Shown here piece after piece: positions 46,842-57,800 of a DNA stretch of 64,000 bases; the first letter of the stretch is position 1, and each line of letters begins with the position of its first letter. This DNA comes from Isoetes taiwanensis (taxonomy: Eukaryota; Streptophyta; Lycopodiopsida; Isoetales; Isoetaceae): NCBI GenBank assembly GCA_021234155.1, contig JAJEKV010000139.1, positions 1,594,729 to 1,658,728 on the forward strand, in the 5' to 3' direction. The translations under genes and the position numbers were made by a program. The notes beneath the pieces are model-generated. The model did not search any database. It was not told the origin of the DNA and worked only from the letters and a program-made list of their open reading frames with translations.

Positions 46842-47639
46842 ATATTAAATATTTACTAAAAGCTCGCTTGTTTCACATAAATTGGCGGTGCGTTGGGATC
46901 CTGAGGTTCTAAAAGGGGTAACTTTCTACCATATCCTAAAATTACACGCAAGCTGAGTTTTTGGCATTAGGGACGTTTTGAATGCCGAAGAACATTCTTC
47001 AAATGTCAAGCACGGTTTTTCCATCCATTGAAAATAGTCTTCTTGAGGAAATAGTGTTTCATTTATATTTGGTGACCGGGCGGGGAGAAATCTTTTGTAG
47101 CGAGAATGCCAGCAGCGAGATTACCGGATGACTAGATGGGCCCCATACTGCTAGCCGTCACCTTACCTTCACACTTCACTTCGCCGCTCTACCCTACGCT
47201 ATTCAAATATTTGGAGAAAACGCTATTCAACAGCTAACATACTCATCTTTCAACCTAACCTTCACAAGCAATTCCTCAAGAAAATGCTCAGTCTACAGAA
47301 TAAAATCAAGCTCAAAATTATATTTAGAAAAAGTCCGACAACTCATGTCCTGCCACTCTTCAGAGACCTAATAGCGGCTCAATATTGGATAAGCCCATGG
47401 GTTTGCGGAGACATGTCAGCAACAAGGTGGTTTTCCATATAGAAAGATCTTGCTCATTGCTTGGTCCGAGGAATGTTTAAGATATGGAGATTTGGCAATT
47501 GGTAGGCAAGTGCAGTCATTTATTAGCCCCAACTCTAACCTAGACTATGTGTTGCCTTCTTGGTTGAGCCACGTTGCGTCTATTTGCCATAGAGTTTAAT
47601 TGTTTGCAAATCGGCATTCAGTGCGGGTTGTAAAACCTA

Positions 47640-48700
47640 ATCCGGTACCCACGGAATATGGTTTGTTGATGGACAGCCAAAAATTTTGGTGAGATGGATA
47701 TTACTCTTCAATTTCACAATTCAATGTCCCCTGAGGCACAAAACGGATGATATTCCCATTGCCTAGCATATTAAAGGCATGTGGGAACATGGGTTTTACG
47801 TAGAAAGACTGCGAGCGTTCATGAAACAGGTGCTCTCCTGATGGGTTCGGTCTACATGGTGAGAATTGAATGGGATCCCTACGACAAGATTGGGGAGTTC
47901 TTCTTGTGATATGTATATGCTAAATGTGAATCACGAGCAACACCTTAAAGCTTTTTCAAATTTGTATGAGATATTGTCTCATGGAATGCAATGATTGCGG
48001 GGATATGAATGCGGAATGGCCAAGTATGCTTTGCTTTGGCGAATGCTTGAGAAACCTTAGCGGCAAAGGTGGGATACCTCACGTACAAAGTAACATTTTT
48101 GAGCATTTAAGAATATCACGGCAACACAAGATGCATCTGGCCAGGCTTGGATCCATGCAAATAATTGATGCAAGGTTACAATTCGAGGTTAAAAGATTAC
48201 CCATGATTGATATGCGAAGGTTTTGGATGGGACTACCACTAAAAAAGCGTGGTTTGTGTGGAGGGTGTTTAGCATTGGGGATATGCACCGACATGGCAAA
48301 GGCTACCCTAGGGGCTAGAATGCTTTCTGAAATATCGACATCATCATAGGCGTGTTGTTAGATAAGTTTATATTCCCCACGACATCTTGGGTTTGTGGCG
48401 GTGTAGGAGCTTTGGGAGGCCGGTGCCTAAGTCCACGAACAAATTATTGAAGGCTGAATACCAATCCACATGTCATTGTACAAAATGCCTTTATTGATAC
48501 GACGTTGGGCGCGGCGAAACCGGAACGCGTGCGATTATACTCGATATGGTTTGCGGTTGGCACGGTGTTTTAGGAAGTAAACTAATGCCATTAGATAAAA
48601 TGAAGCCACTGACATTTTAGTGCTATTCTTACCGCGTGGCTTGTCTGTGAGCCTGGTTGAGACATTATTCTCAATTGTTTATGTCGACTACTTGAGCATG
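47640..48700 (+). pseudogene. PPR protein relic (PLS type)
   Basis: At about 47,905-48,010 the sequence reads YAKCES and, after shifts, DIVSWNAMIAGI, then RNG. YAKCGS and VSWNAMIAGY are signatures of PLS-class pentatricopeptide repeats, the organelle RNA-editing factors that are very numerous in ferns, lycophytes and seed plants. No frame is open for more than one repeat, and there are many stops. The open frame 47,966-48,349 runs in a different register. Confidence 0.4.
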
Positions 48701-51700
48701 GGTTTCGTCATCGAACAAGTTTTGCCGATGAAAAGCGGGTTGATTTTCGATATTTTTTCTTCGCTTTTATCGTAAGCTGCTCCCACTATTTCATCTTTGC
48801 TTGTGACCAGAATGTACTCCTTATGTTAAGATGGACACCCTAAAGTTAACGGTGGATTTGGAAGTGCAAAACACAACAATGCCTCCCTCTTTAGGTTGAA
48901 TTTTTGAAGGTAATACTAGCTTTATTCTTAACCCGGTTTGGAGGGCCATGTTCACAATGTTAACTTAAGGAATTACAATCAAAACTCCCCAGACTTTGGG
49001 CAATCAAAGGAGGTTAGCATACATTCCAGTTAAACCATGTGAATTGACATATCAAGGTTTATCTTCCATCCTCAATATGAAAATGATAGATAACAATATT
49101 AATTGCAGAGACCCACGGGTAGAAGCTTTGTAGTTTGGCATGGAAAGTTTGCCAAAATTACAGTTTATATTCTAAGACCATGAATAGAGCTACTCTCATG
49201 CTTGTTGATTATTTACATTACCTATAGCCCATCGCAAGGTCTTTGTTGTATCTTGAATATTCATTTTTCTTATTACCAATATGGACTTGTTTACCATTTG
49301 CATGTTACAAAACTGACCATAAAAATTTAATTGTAACATGAAACCTGTTTGAGTACCATGGATTTTTATCAATTGAGTTGACTTTGAATCATCATTGTCT
49401 TGCATTTATGGTCTCTCTTGGCTTTCGTTGTTGGGGTTGTGCTCATTGTGTTGAAGGTTGTATTTTTTGTCTGTGCTATTATTTTGTTTTGTATCTCTTT
49501 TGTTTTTTTTTTTGACATTAAGCTTGTCTTTGCATATGTAGATGGTCTCCAATGGGCAGAAAAAATTCGATTGGTGACCTTTAGGCGATGTTGATTACTA
49601 AAGAGCTCTGCGGTTTGTTGGATTTGTTTCAATCATAATTATTCTTTTGTGGTGGTTGATTTAACTCGGTGACCTTTTGTCGACATTCTTGCATTCATGC
49701 CAGCGAGGCTAGATATTGTGCAGGTAATTATAGAGCCATGTCATTTGATTAAATTATGCAATGTAATGCGGTCATTTGAAATTACAATCATGGGTTAGTC
49801 TTGCAACAAGACCATTACTTATCGTTTCAACACTTGGGACAATGTAAAATCTCTTGCTCGAGCATATGAATTTGTCATGGCCTTAGTCCTTTTTCCCAGT
49901 TTCCATCCTTGCTTGGTTTCCCTTTGTATTTGAGTTTCAAGCGGCTTACTATTTAATCAAGCATTTAGTAGAGGATTACCATCAAGGTTCTTCTTTGGAA
50001 GAAAGAAAAAGATGTAAAAAGGACCACGCGGTATGTTTCTAGAAATTATTGTCTTGTACCATATCAACCTTTTTCTAGCGCTTGAGTCCCAAAGGAAGGT
50101 AACATTTGATTGTCGAAGAAGGAAACCCTTGAATGAATGTTGTCTTTTGAGGAAATTATATTGAAAAAGAAGATTACAAGTGTACCAAAATAGGAATACC
50201 TTCATGTGGCTCTCTGCCAAAATATATAAAATTCTTTTGAGGCGAGTCTTTGATTATTTTTCTAGTGGATTTATGAAAACTTTGCTACCTCATTTACGCT
50301 ATTCTAGGCTATGAAATCATCTGCGGCTAGGTTACATATAAAAATGAGTAGAGCTTTTGTGCATCTGTTGTCCGTGATTATACGCTTGTATTTAAATTGG
50401 ATTTCCACCTCGTGTTACTTGTTGATTGTATGATGCATTTCTATGCCGTCATCTGATGCGGCTATTGCGGGGACATGTGCGGGGACATCATGTATTTAGC
50501 GTGTCTTGACATCATGAGTAATGATGAAGCTTTTAGCGATTTTGCATAAATGCAAAAAACCAAAGTACTTTATCAAAGTTTTAAAAGCATGCAATAGAAG
50601 TTGATTTGCAAAAATCATACATTTGGATGATGGTCCATCTAGGAGGACTTTCAATGAGATTATAAGAATAAGGTGGTCATGAAATATGTATTTAGAAATC
50701 TACAATTCTCTCTTTGTTTGATATGCGTTTTATTTTGGCATTACCTTCCGGACGGGCAATCTTCAATCTTGCTTTGTCTCATCTTATCTTTTTTGTAAAG
50801 TATATATTCTAGCAATAGTTTGTATCCTTTGCAACCATTAACATTTGAGATGAAAGTGTTGATGGTTACATTATAATCATTGAGTTGGTCTCTTTGGCCA
50901 CTAGCATTAAAGTTCTAGAAGATTCACATCTAGTTTTTCGGTTCTCCCTTTTGGTTGCCCCTAGGGTGGCAAACCCTTTCCTCGAGTCATACAATGGGAG
51001 ATGTTCCTAAGCTCTTCAAAATAGAAATAATTTTGCTAAAAACATTTTGAATTGCAACAATTCTATAAAGCTTCTTCTTCTTGGGGTCTTAAACTAAATA
51101 GCATGTTCTCAACCATTATGTTTAGAATGGACCAAGATAAAGCAATCTTGTGTAACTTGGGCCTCTTCCATATCAAAGCAAAATTGCCTATTTTGTCAAA
51201 TAATTTATAATGTATAATCTTTCAAAATAGCGATCACGAATGTGCTATAATGGATTTAGTTGCTTACTCTCGTTGCTTGTTCCATTGCTACCAAACTAAT
51301 CTATATACCTAAGGAACTAGCAATCAACTTCGGAGAAAAAGAAAGATTAAAAATATCAATTTTACAAATGCAACTAGTTTGCTAAATACGATAAGGGAGC
51401 TCTTTGCTTGAAACTCTCATTAGTAGAACTAACACAATTTTGAATTTTTGATGGTGTTAATCACCTCCCAGTTTGAATCGGCATATTTCTAGATGTTGTA
51501 ACAGCGAAAGGGACAATTGTATGTGTTTGCTACATAAAACACGTTTAAACATTTCTAGAACACTCAACTACTCATTTTACATACACAATTCCATGAGGGG
51601 GGCTCGTTAGATGAAGATCTGGGATCTTTAAAAGCGATTATAAGAGTATGGTAGGGGATCTAGTTCAATTAAAAATGCGAGATGGCGGATATAGGTGTAG

Positions 51701-51743
51701 GGTTTGAAGTAGAAATTTTGATTTAAATATAGATTGTGAAGAT
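48701..51743. other. Intergenic, no gene recognised
   Basis: AT-rich sequence with only short open frames. The hydrophobic frame at 49,400-49,594 is explained by T-rich composition. Confidence 0.55.
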
Positions 51744-51836
51744 ATAACTTCTTTGTTTGATTTAAACCACTTTATCCTCCCTGGCATGTCGGAGGGCAAC
51801 CCTCAGTCGCGGCCTGTTTGTTTTGTTTTAGGTTGA
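51744..51836 (+). repeat. Dispersed repeat, copy 1
   Basis: Shares GGAGGGCAACCCT, GCGGCC and TGTTTTGTTTTA-like blocks, in the same order and spacing, with 63,318-63,408. Confidence 0.6.
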
Positions 51837-51854
51837 AGTTTTTAAAAAACTTGT

Positions 51855-52592
51855 TCATGAACCGCGACTCTTTTCTTCACTTTTACATTTTTTTTCTGGG
51901 GCAATGTTGGGAGTGGCAAGTAGTGTTCCATTGAAATTCCTGACCACTAAGCTCTCTTTTCTTGCTAGTGGGCCTTTAGCCTTTAGGGCCCCCATTATTG
52001 TCGCGATTAATGGGGGTTGGGGCGTTATTATCATCCATCTTGACCACCTTTGGAAGTAGGCGATGTGTGTGGGGCCCCCCTCTCTGAAGAGGCAAAAACC
52101 CATCTCTTGCAACAATATCGGTGTAGAAGCTGTGGACTTTTACCCCCAGGGCCACCGCCAAAGCTTTCGCACCCGCTCAGGTCATTTCAAGTGGCAAGGG
52201 ACACCATTGGGCCTCGAGACCTCAACCCCATACAAAAGCAGGGTTCCACTAGTACCTTGAATAGAGTGCGACTCATAGGCCAATCATACTGACTCCACCT
52301 TGTGGCTATTGTTGCATTGCATAGGGGGTGCCTTCCAACCCTGCTTGGCTTCGTAGCGGATGGAATTGTCAGTTCATGGCTGAGCGGGAACTCCCGCCGA
52401 ATATTTGTAAGTGGGTACCACTTCAACATTTTGCCCATGATAAGTGAGAGTTAGGGCCCTTGTTTGGCATAGGGGCGATATAGAACCACCTTGGTCTTGA
52501 CCAAGTTGTATGTTAATTAGCTGGCAAAATGTGTCAGGGCATCGAGATGGCATTGCATGTCTACGAGTGTGTGAGCGAGGAGGTCCACATCA
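51855..52592 (-). mobile_element. LINE fragment E (RT catalytic box to 3' side)
   Basis: On the minus strand it begins at DDVDLLAHTLVDMQCHLDAL (52,592 downward), then reads LVKTKVVL, a degraded YKYLG block and ILLQEMGF. It is closely related to LINE F at 26,270-27,360, with which it aligns over the whole length. It begins exactly at the RT catalytic box; 26 bases of other sequence separate it from the Copia target duplication. Confidence 0.7.
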
Positions 52593-52618
52593 TCAAGCTG
52601 ATTTTTTATATAAATTCT

Positions 52619-52623
52619 GTTAT
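52619..52623 (+). repeat. Copia target-site duplication (left)
   Basis: GTTAT, identical to 57,796-57,800. Confidence 0.75.
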
Positions 52624-53417
52624 TGTTGAATTTTAAAATGTATTGCTAGCTTATTCTTGCTCAATTTATGCTCTAGACTAATTGCATTCAATAATGTAAG
52701 TAGCGACACAATTTCTCAAATCATAACAATGGCTAGTTCAAAGATTAACTTCACCTCAAATCACCTAGTGTGTAATATTTTGAACTTCAACAAATTCAAG
52801 CCTTTTACAAGAGTTCAAATAGCGTCTCGATCGAATATTATCATTTAAATCATTATTAAACCATTGAAGCGTCTCTTTGTAGCTGGGGGATTGACTATAT
52901 CATCGCGTAGCGAGGGGTTGATGGATCCTTGGAGACAACCTTTTACCAAGCAAATCCATCTCACATCAAGCACAAAGCGGTTTTGAGCTTCATTTGCTTC
53001 TATATACATCGTCCGTCGGCGGTTTTGGGATGGGATAAACTTGCTACTCAAAAATGCGTCAATCAATGTTTTATCCAGGGCAAAATCGATTCAAGCGACA
53101 CCGACCATTTTATCCCACGGGAGTTGACTCGGTAGCACCACGACCATTGGTTTAACAATTTCCTTTTCAAATATTGAATAACCATGTGTTTTTGCATGGT
53201 TTACAATGTTCAACTCAATACTTCAACAACTATTTCTTCAAGCCCCCAAGTTCAACCTTGTTTACCTTGATCCATGGTAGCTGGGGAGCCAAGATATGGT
53301 CCCCTAATCCCGATGCTTTTAAATTTTCAATCACCCATGTTTGAGCGCAAACAACGTACAAACATCGTGCTTTGTTCCTATGAGAACTAACATCCACACT
53401 GACCCCTAATTTCATCA
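52624..53417 (-). repeat. Copia 3' LTR
   Basis: Begins TGATGAAATTAGG on the minus strand at 53,417, immediately after the purine tract GGAAGGGGGAA (plus strand 53,418-53,428), and ends ...CAACA at 52,624. Confidence 0.82.
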
Positions 53418-53428
53418 TTCCCCCTTCC
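53418..53428 (-). promoter_or_regulatory. Copia polypurine tract
   Basis: GGAAGGGGGAA on the minus strand, adjacent to the TG of the 3' LTR. Confidence 0.75.
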
Positions 53429-53459
53429 ATGTGATATTCCTTGTCATCTGCTTGTAACA

Positions 53460-54860
53460 ACCTCCTTAATTCACGAAATCTAGATAATGGTAAAGCTTTT
53501 GTAAGAATATCGCTGGGTTGATGCGATGTGCTAATATAAAGTCAAATGTACCTGATTTTCTTTACCATGTCTCGATAAAGTGAACTTCCATATCAATATG
53601 TTTTGATCTTTCATGTAGAATTGGATTTTTATCATGGCAATACAACTTGTATTGTCACTGCAAATCTTGTTGGTCTATTTGAGGCAAATCCAAATTCTTC
53701 CATGAGTCTCCTTTCCAAATTAATTCTTTTGTCAACAAAGGCTGTAGTTATTGCTTCGGCTTGACCTTAGATAATGCAATGCTCCCTTGCTTCTTGCATT
53801 TCCAAGCAAGCTGGAGCCCCCACCTAATGGGACAACATATCCTGAGTAGATTTTTCGTTTGTCCAAATCCCTCCCGGTCGACATCCACGGTAAGCTTGCA
53901 ATTTACAAAATTAGTCTCACTAAATAGAATACCAAATGCATTGTACCTTTCAAATATTTTAAGATCCTTTTTCTTTGCATTCGGTGTCCTCTTCCGACTT
54001 TATTGTTGTACCCCACAGAGAATGTTAGCGCAAATGCAATATCGGGGCCCTAGTACAATTTGCCACATATGACAAACAACCAATCAAACTCATGTAAGGT
54101 ACTTTCTCCATTTGTTTGCTTTCACTTTCGGTTCTTGGACTCATGTCTGCGCGAGTATTTTATGATCGGTGCCATGGGAGTATATGCCATATTACAATCT
54201 TCCATGTGAAACTTCTTTAGCATATTTTGAATGTGTCCTTGTTGACTTAAAAGCTAATATCTTATGACTTACGTCCTATATCATCAATGCCCATAAATCT
54301 CTTTAATTCCCCAAGATCACTCATTTGAAATCGTTTCTTTTAAATATATTTTGCAATGATTGTTACCTTGGTTCCCTTTGATATCATGATATTTGTCATC
54401 CAACATACAATAATATACCGGTCATCCCCATTTTATATCTGTAAATATTACCATCATAATTAAGCTTCTCAAAACGTGTTCCAATAGGTATCCATCCATA
54501 CACTTATACCATTCCCTAGTTGTTTAAAGCTATACCTTTGCCCTATTTGGCTTCAAACTTTCCCATTTCCTTCTTCAAATCCGGTTGCAGATTTCAAGTA
54601 GATTTCCTCCTCTAATTTAGCATTCAAAATGTTATACTTACATCCATATGATGTATTTCAAAGTCCATCCGGGGCATTAGCAATGGCTGGTAACATTCTC
54701 CAAACTTTATTTTTGCTAATGGTGAGGAATGTTTTCATCAAAATCTTCCCCTTTTTTACGTATAAAGCCTTGTGTAACAAGTGCGGCCTAAATTTCTTTG
54801 TTTTTATCAATCCACGGTTTTATTAGATATATCACTTACTCCCCAACTATATTCTTATTT
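53460..54860 (-). pseudogene. Copia reverse transcriptase and RNase H
   Basis: From 54,920 downward: QKAMEEEMGGIQKNKHYTIV (RT entry), a degraded YVDD box near 54,395, LGELKRFMGI-like and FHMEDCNMA pieces. RNase H marks follow near 53,700-53,560: DNTSCIAM, KDQNILI and RHGKENQ. SRFRELRRLLQ closes the domain just before the purine tract. Every block is in a different frame. Confidence 0.7.
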
Positions 54861-55153
54861 AGGGGAATATCTACTATTGTATAATGTTTGTTCTTTTGAA
54901 TGCCCCCCATTTCTTCTTCCATAGCTTTTTGCCCATTAGAATCATGAGCAGACCTCAATATAATTTTGAGGTATCTTATCGATCTCAAATGTCGAATATC
55001 AAACAACGTATTAATTTCTCCTTCATTGGATCCTAAACCTTTTACTTTTCCAACTTCAATTACGCCATGTAGTTCTAGACTATGTTTGGCTTCATCTGTA
55101 AAATCATCGAGCTTACGTTGGTTTGGGTTTTCTTTTGGTGCATCCTTTAGCAA
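54836..55153 (-). pseudogene. Copia linker and start of RT
   Basis: An open frame with acidic linker (ELHGVIEVGKVKGLGSNE) and then QKAMEEEMGGIQKNKHYTIV, the classic beginning of a Copia RT. It joins integrase to RT. Confidence 0.65.
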
Positions 55154-55499
55154 CTAACGCCTCTTGATGTCCAATCCTTTGTTCATTTTTGGTTCCACCC
55201 GGAGCTCAACAAACTTATGCATTATTTATTTATTCGATTGATTCACTTAGATCTGCACGCTCAAGCCCTTTAATTTTCTTCTTCACTTATTTGTTGTTTT
55301 GTCTGCTACGTGACACCCTCCTCTTTATTTTCAAATGAATCTTACGTGTTTTATCTTGGGAATCTTTCTATAAAACTCATTCTCATTAAAGATAACATTT
55401 TTGCTAACTATAATTTTTTCTTCTTACTTTGGGGATCATATAATCAAGGCTTTTGAGTTTAAGTTATCCTACTAAGATATGCTATATATGCCCTATCAT

Positions 55500-56235
55500 C
55501 CAATTTTTTTCTTAATTCTTAGGGGACATGTACAAAACACAAACATCCATATGCTTTAATCTGTCATAAGATGGGGACTTACCAGACCAAAGCATCTGGG
55601 GAATAGCACCTTTTAATACTTGAGGAAGGTAGCAAATTTTGAACATAGGCTGCCTTCCTTCGACTTCATCCCACAATAAATTGGGTAACCCGTACTTCCG
55701 CATGGATCTCCTGACATCAAGTAAGGTTACGTTCTTCCTTCGGCTACTCCATTTTGTTGTGGTGAATATATGCATGTTAGTTACTTCTATTTCTATTCTA
55801 TTTGCACAAAAGGCCTTAAATTCATCGGACACATATTCACCCCTATGGACCTTATACATTTTATTTTTCTTCCGGTTTCGGTTTCAGTTTCAGTGAACAA
55901 TTTCAAAGCATCACTTGCTTGGTCCTTTGTTCAAAATATAACACTTGGTTCTTCTGCTTTGAAATCATCAATAAAACTCATGAAATATTTATGTCCCTTA
56001 TACTAGTAACATTTTATAGGGCCCACATAAATGCATTATTATCAAAATCCAAAATACCTTTTGCTCTTTTGTGTGACCTCTTAAAGGGTAATCTTGGTTT
56101 TTCCAAGTTGACAGCCCCCATAAAATTTCCTCTCTCTACTTTGGCGGGGATTAAACCCTTTTTCCCAAGTGCTTCAATCGTTGCGAGAATTCACATACAT
56201 GAATCACGGTATGCCAAAGTTTCATATCACGGTTA
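55500..56235 (-). pseudogene. Copia GAG-pre-integrase and integrase core
   Basis: From about 56,235 downward: LWHT, SQRLKHLGKKGLI, KVERGNFMG and LPFKRSHKRAKGILD (GAG-pre-integrase and zinc part), then pieces of the integrase core. The open frame 55,859-55,512 carries RGEYVSDEFKAFCANR, IEIEVTNMH and ERKN-like (RRKNVTLLDV), LPNLLWDEV and GKSPSY, the end of the integrase core. Several one-base shifts are present. Confidence 0.78.
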
Positions 56236-57076
56236 TTCAATAAGATTAATTTCATGAAGATGCTCAATATTAAATCAAGCAGTTCCAACTCGTTTACCAA
56301 TGAACTTTAATTTACCATTAGAAAAACTTTACATTGGATGCATGCGAACAACACTTTGTATCCCAACTGTGTGACACTAGATTGCTCAAATTAAATGCGT
56401 ATCATCACGATAGCATGCCATGCGAAGTCGCTACATTTCACGAGCAAGTGGCCAAATGACTATTATGAGATCTTTTGCCAGCCAAAGCTAATATGCAGTT
56501 GGTTTGTTCATTCCAAGATATTTCGGCTCCCTCAAGATGCGCAACAATAAGTCAAATCTTTTCAAGAAATCGGGTTAAAGTTGTCTTTTTCAAATAACTT
56601 TCGTTTTCCTTAGCTTTGTTTTTCTAGCATATCTATCTGTGAAGAACCCTTTTGTTCATAGTGTTTTATCAAATAATCCACATTTCTTTAGGCTTCATAC
56701 CTCGAAGCTTCAATTTTTAAGGCGGTTCCTACCTTACATGATTATGGCTGAACTTCCCGCGAAATCTTAGCTTCATCTCCTCCTCCCGGAACTCGCGGGG
56801 AGTTTCCACTGCACGAATACCTGACGGTGGTTGAAAGACCACCAGGTATGCACTACTACTAGCATGGAGGACGAACCACACTAGCTAGATGCACTGCATT
56901 TCACGGTATGTCTTGGACTACCATCAATTAGATACCATAGATTTTCAAATTCCAGCCACTTCAAATCTTTCCTTCCGGGTTGAAATCCTCCATCCCCCTT
57001 AAATACTTCAATTGCATTTAATAGATTAGCGCAGGTTTGGTTGTCATGATCACTAGAACTCAAACTCAAATTATCA
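56236..57076 (-). pseudogene. Copia gag region, heavily degraded
   Basis: Between the 5' LTR and integrase. The open frame 57,120-56,881 includes VFKGDGGF and KWLEFENLWYLIDGS, which resembles a Copia gag start. The remainder is too broken to read; no intact CCHC knuckle was found. Confidence 0.45.
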
Positions 57077-57795
57077 TGTTGAATTTTAGATGGTCTTTGC
57101 TGGCTTATTCTTGACGTCAATTTGTAACGGTTTGAAGTTGACAGCCAAATGGCGCGGTTGCATGCAATTTCTCAAATTCATAACAATGGCTAGTTCAAAT
57201 GGCGTCTCAATCACCTATTATCCCTTTAAATCATTATTAAACCATTAGGCGATTTACGTAGCTCGAAATTGTTATCAAATAGCGGGGTTGGCCGTCCAGG
57301 ACAACCTTCATTTCATCAGAAGCTCACATCAAGCACACAAACAATTTTGACTTCATTGCTGGCCACTTCCGTCCGTGGTTTGGGGATCGAATAAACTTAC
57401 TCCAGACATCTGTCTATCAATGTTTATCCATGCTCAAAAATCGATTCAAGCGGCACAAACCATTTTTCCATGAGCGATTATTTCGGAATACACCAAAACC
57501 ATTGGTTTGTAATTTCCTTTTCCCAAAATAGTAAAGAGACAACCATGTATCAAACTTTTGCATGGATTCCTGATGTTCAGCTCCAATGCCAGCAACTATT
57601 TCTTCAAGCCCCCAGGTTCAGCTTCTTGTTTACCTTGATCCATGGTAGCACAAAGGAACCAAGATATAGTCCCTAATCCCACGATGCTTTTAGATTTTTG
57701 GTCACCCATGTTTTGAGCGCGACTTAACTTTGTACACAAACTGTTTGTGCTTTTGTTCTACTGAGAACTAATATCACATGACCTAATTTCCTTCA
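57077..57795 (-). repeat. Copia 5' LTR
   Basis: Starts with TG on the minus strand at 57,795 and ends ...CAACA at 57,077. It shares long blocks with the other LTR, such as TTAAATCATTATTAAACCAT and CTATTTCTTCAAGCCCCCA. No clear Met-tRNA primer site follows directly. Confidence 0.82.
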
Positions 57796-57800
57796 GTTAT
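57796..57800 (+). repeat. Copia target-site duplication (right)
   Basis: GTTAT, identical to 52,619-52,623. Confidence 0.75.

Larger units (their letters stand above)
38901..47639. other. Intergenic, no gene recognised
   Basis: AT-rich sequence. Low-complexity CCAAAA-type repeats lie at 45,962-46,046 and a T16 run at 46,474-46,489. A possible 5' exon of the membrane protein gene near 39,050-39,130 could not be confirmed. Confidence 0.55.
52624..57795 (-). mobile_element. Ty1/Copia LTR retrotransposon, degraded
   Basis: Two related LTRs enclose, on the minus strand, GAG-pre-integrase, integrase, RT and RNase H, with integrase before RT as in Copia. GTTAT flanks both ends. LTR edges are TG...CA on the minus strand. 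All coding parts are broken by shifts and stops, and the LTRs differ in length (719 and 794 bp), so the copy is old or badly called. Confidence 0.88.

Noticed and set aside
49400..49594. Small hydrophobic membrane protein
   Set aside because: T-rich composition gives Val/Phe/Ile runs by chance; no start context, splice sites or neighbours support it.
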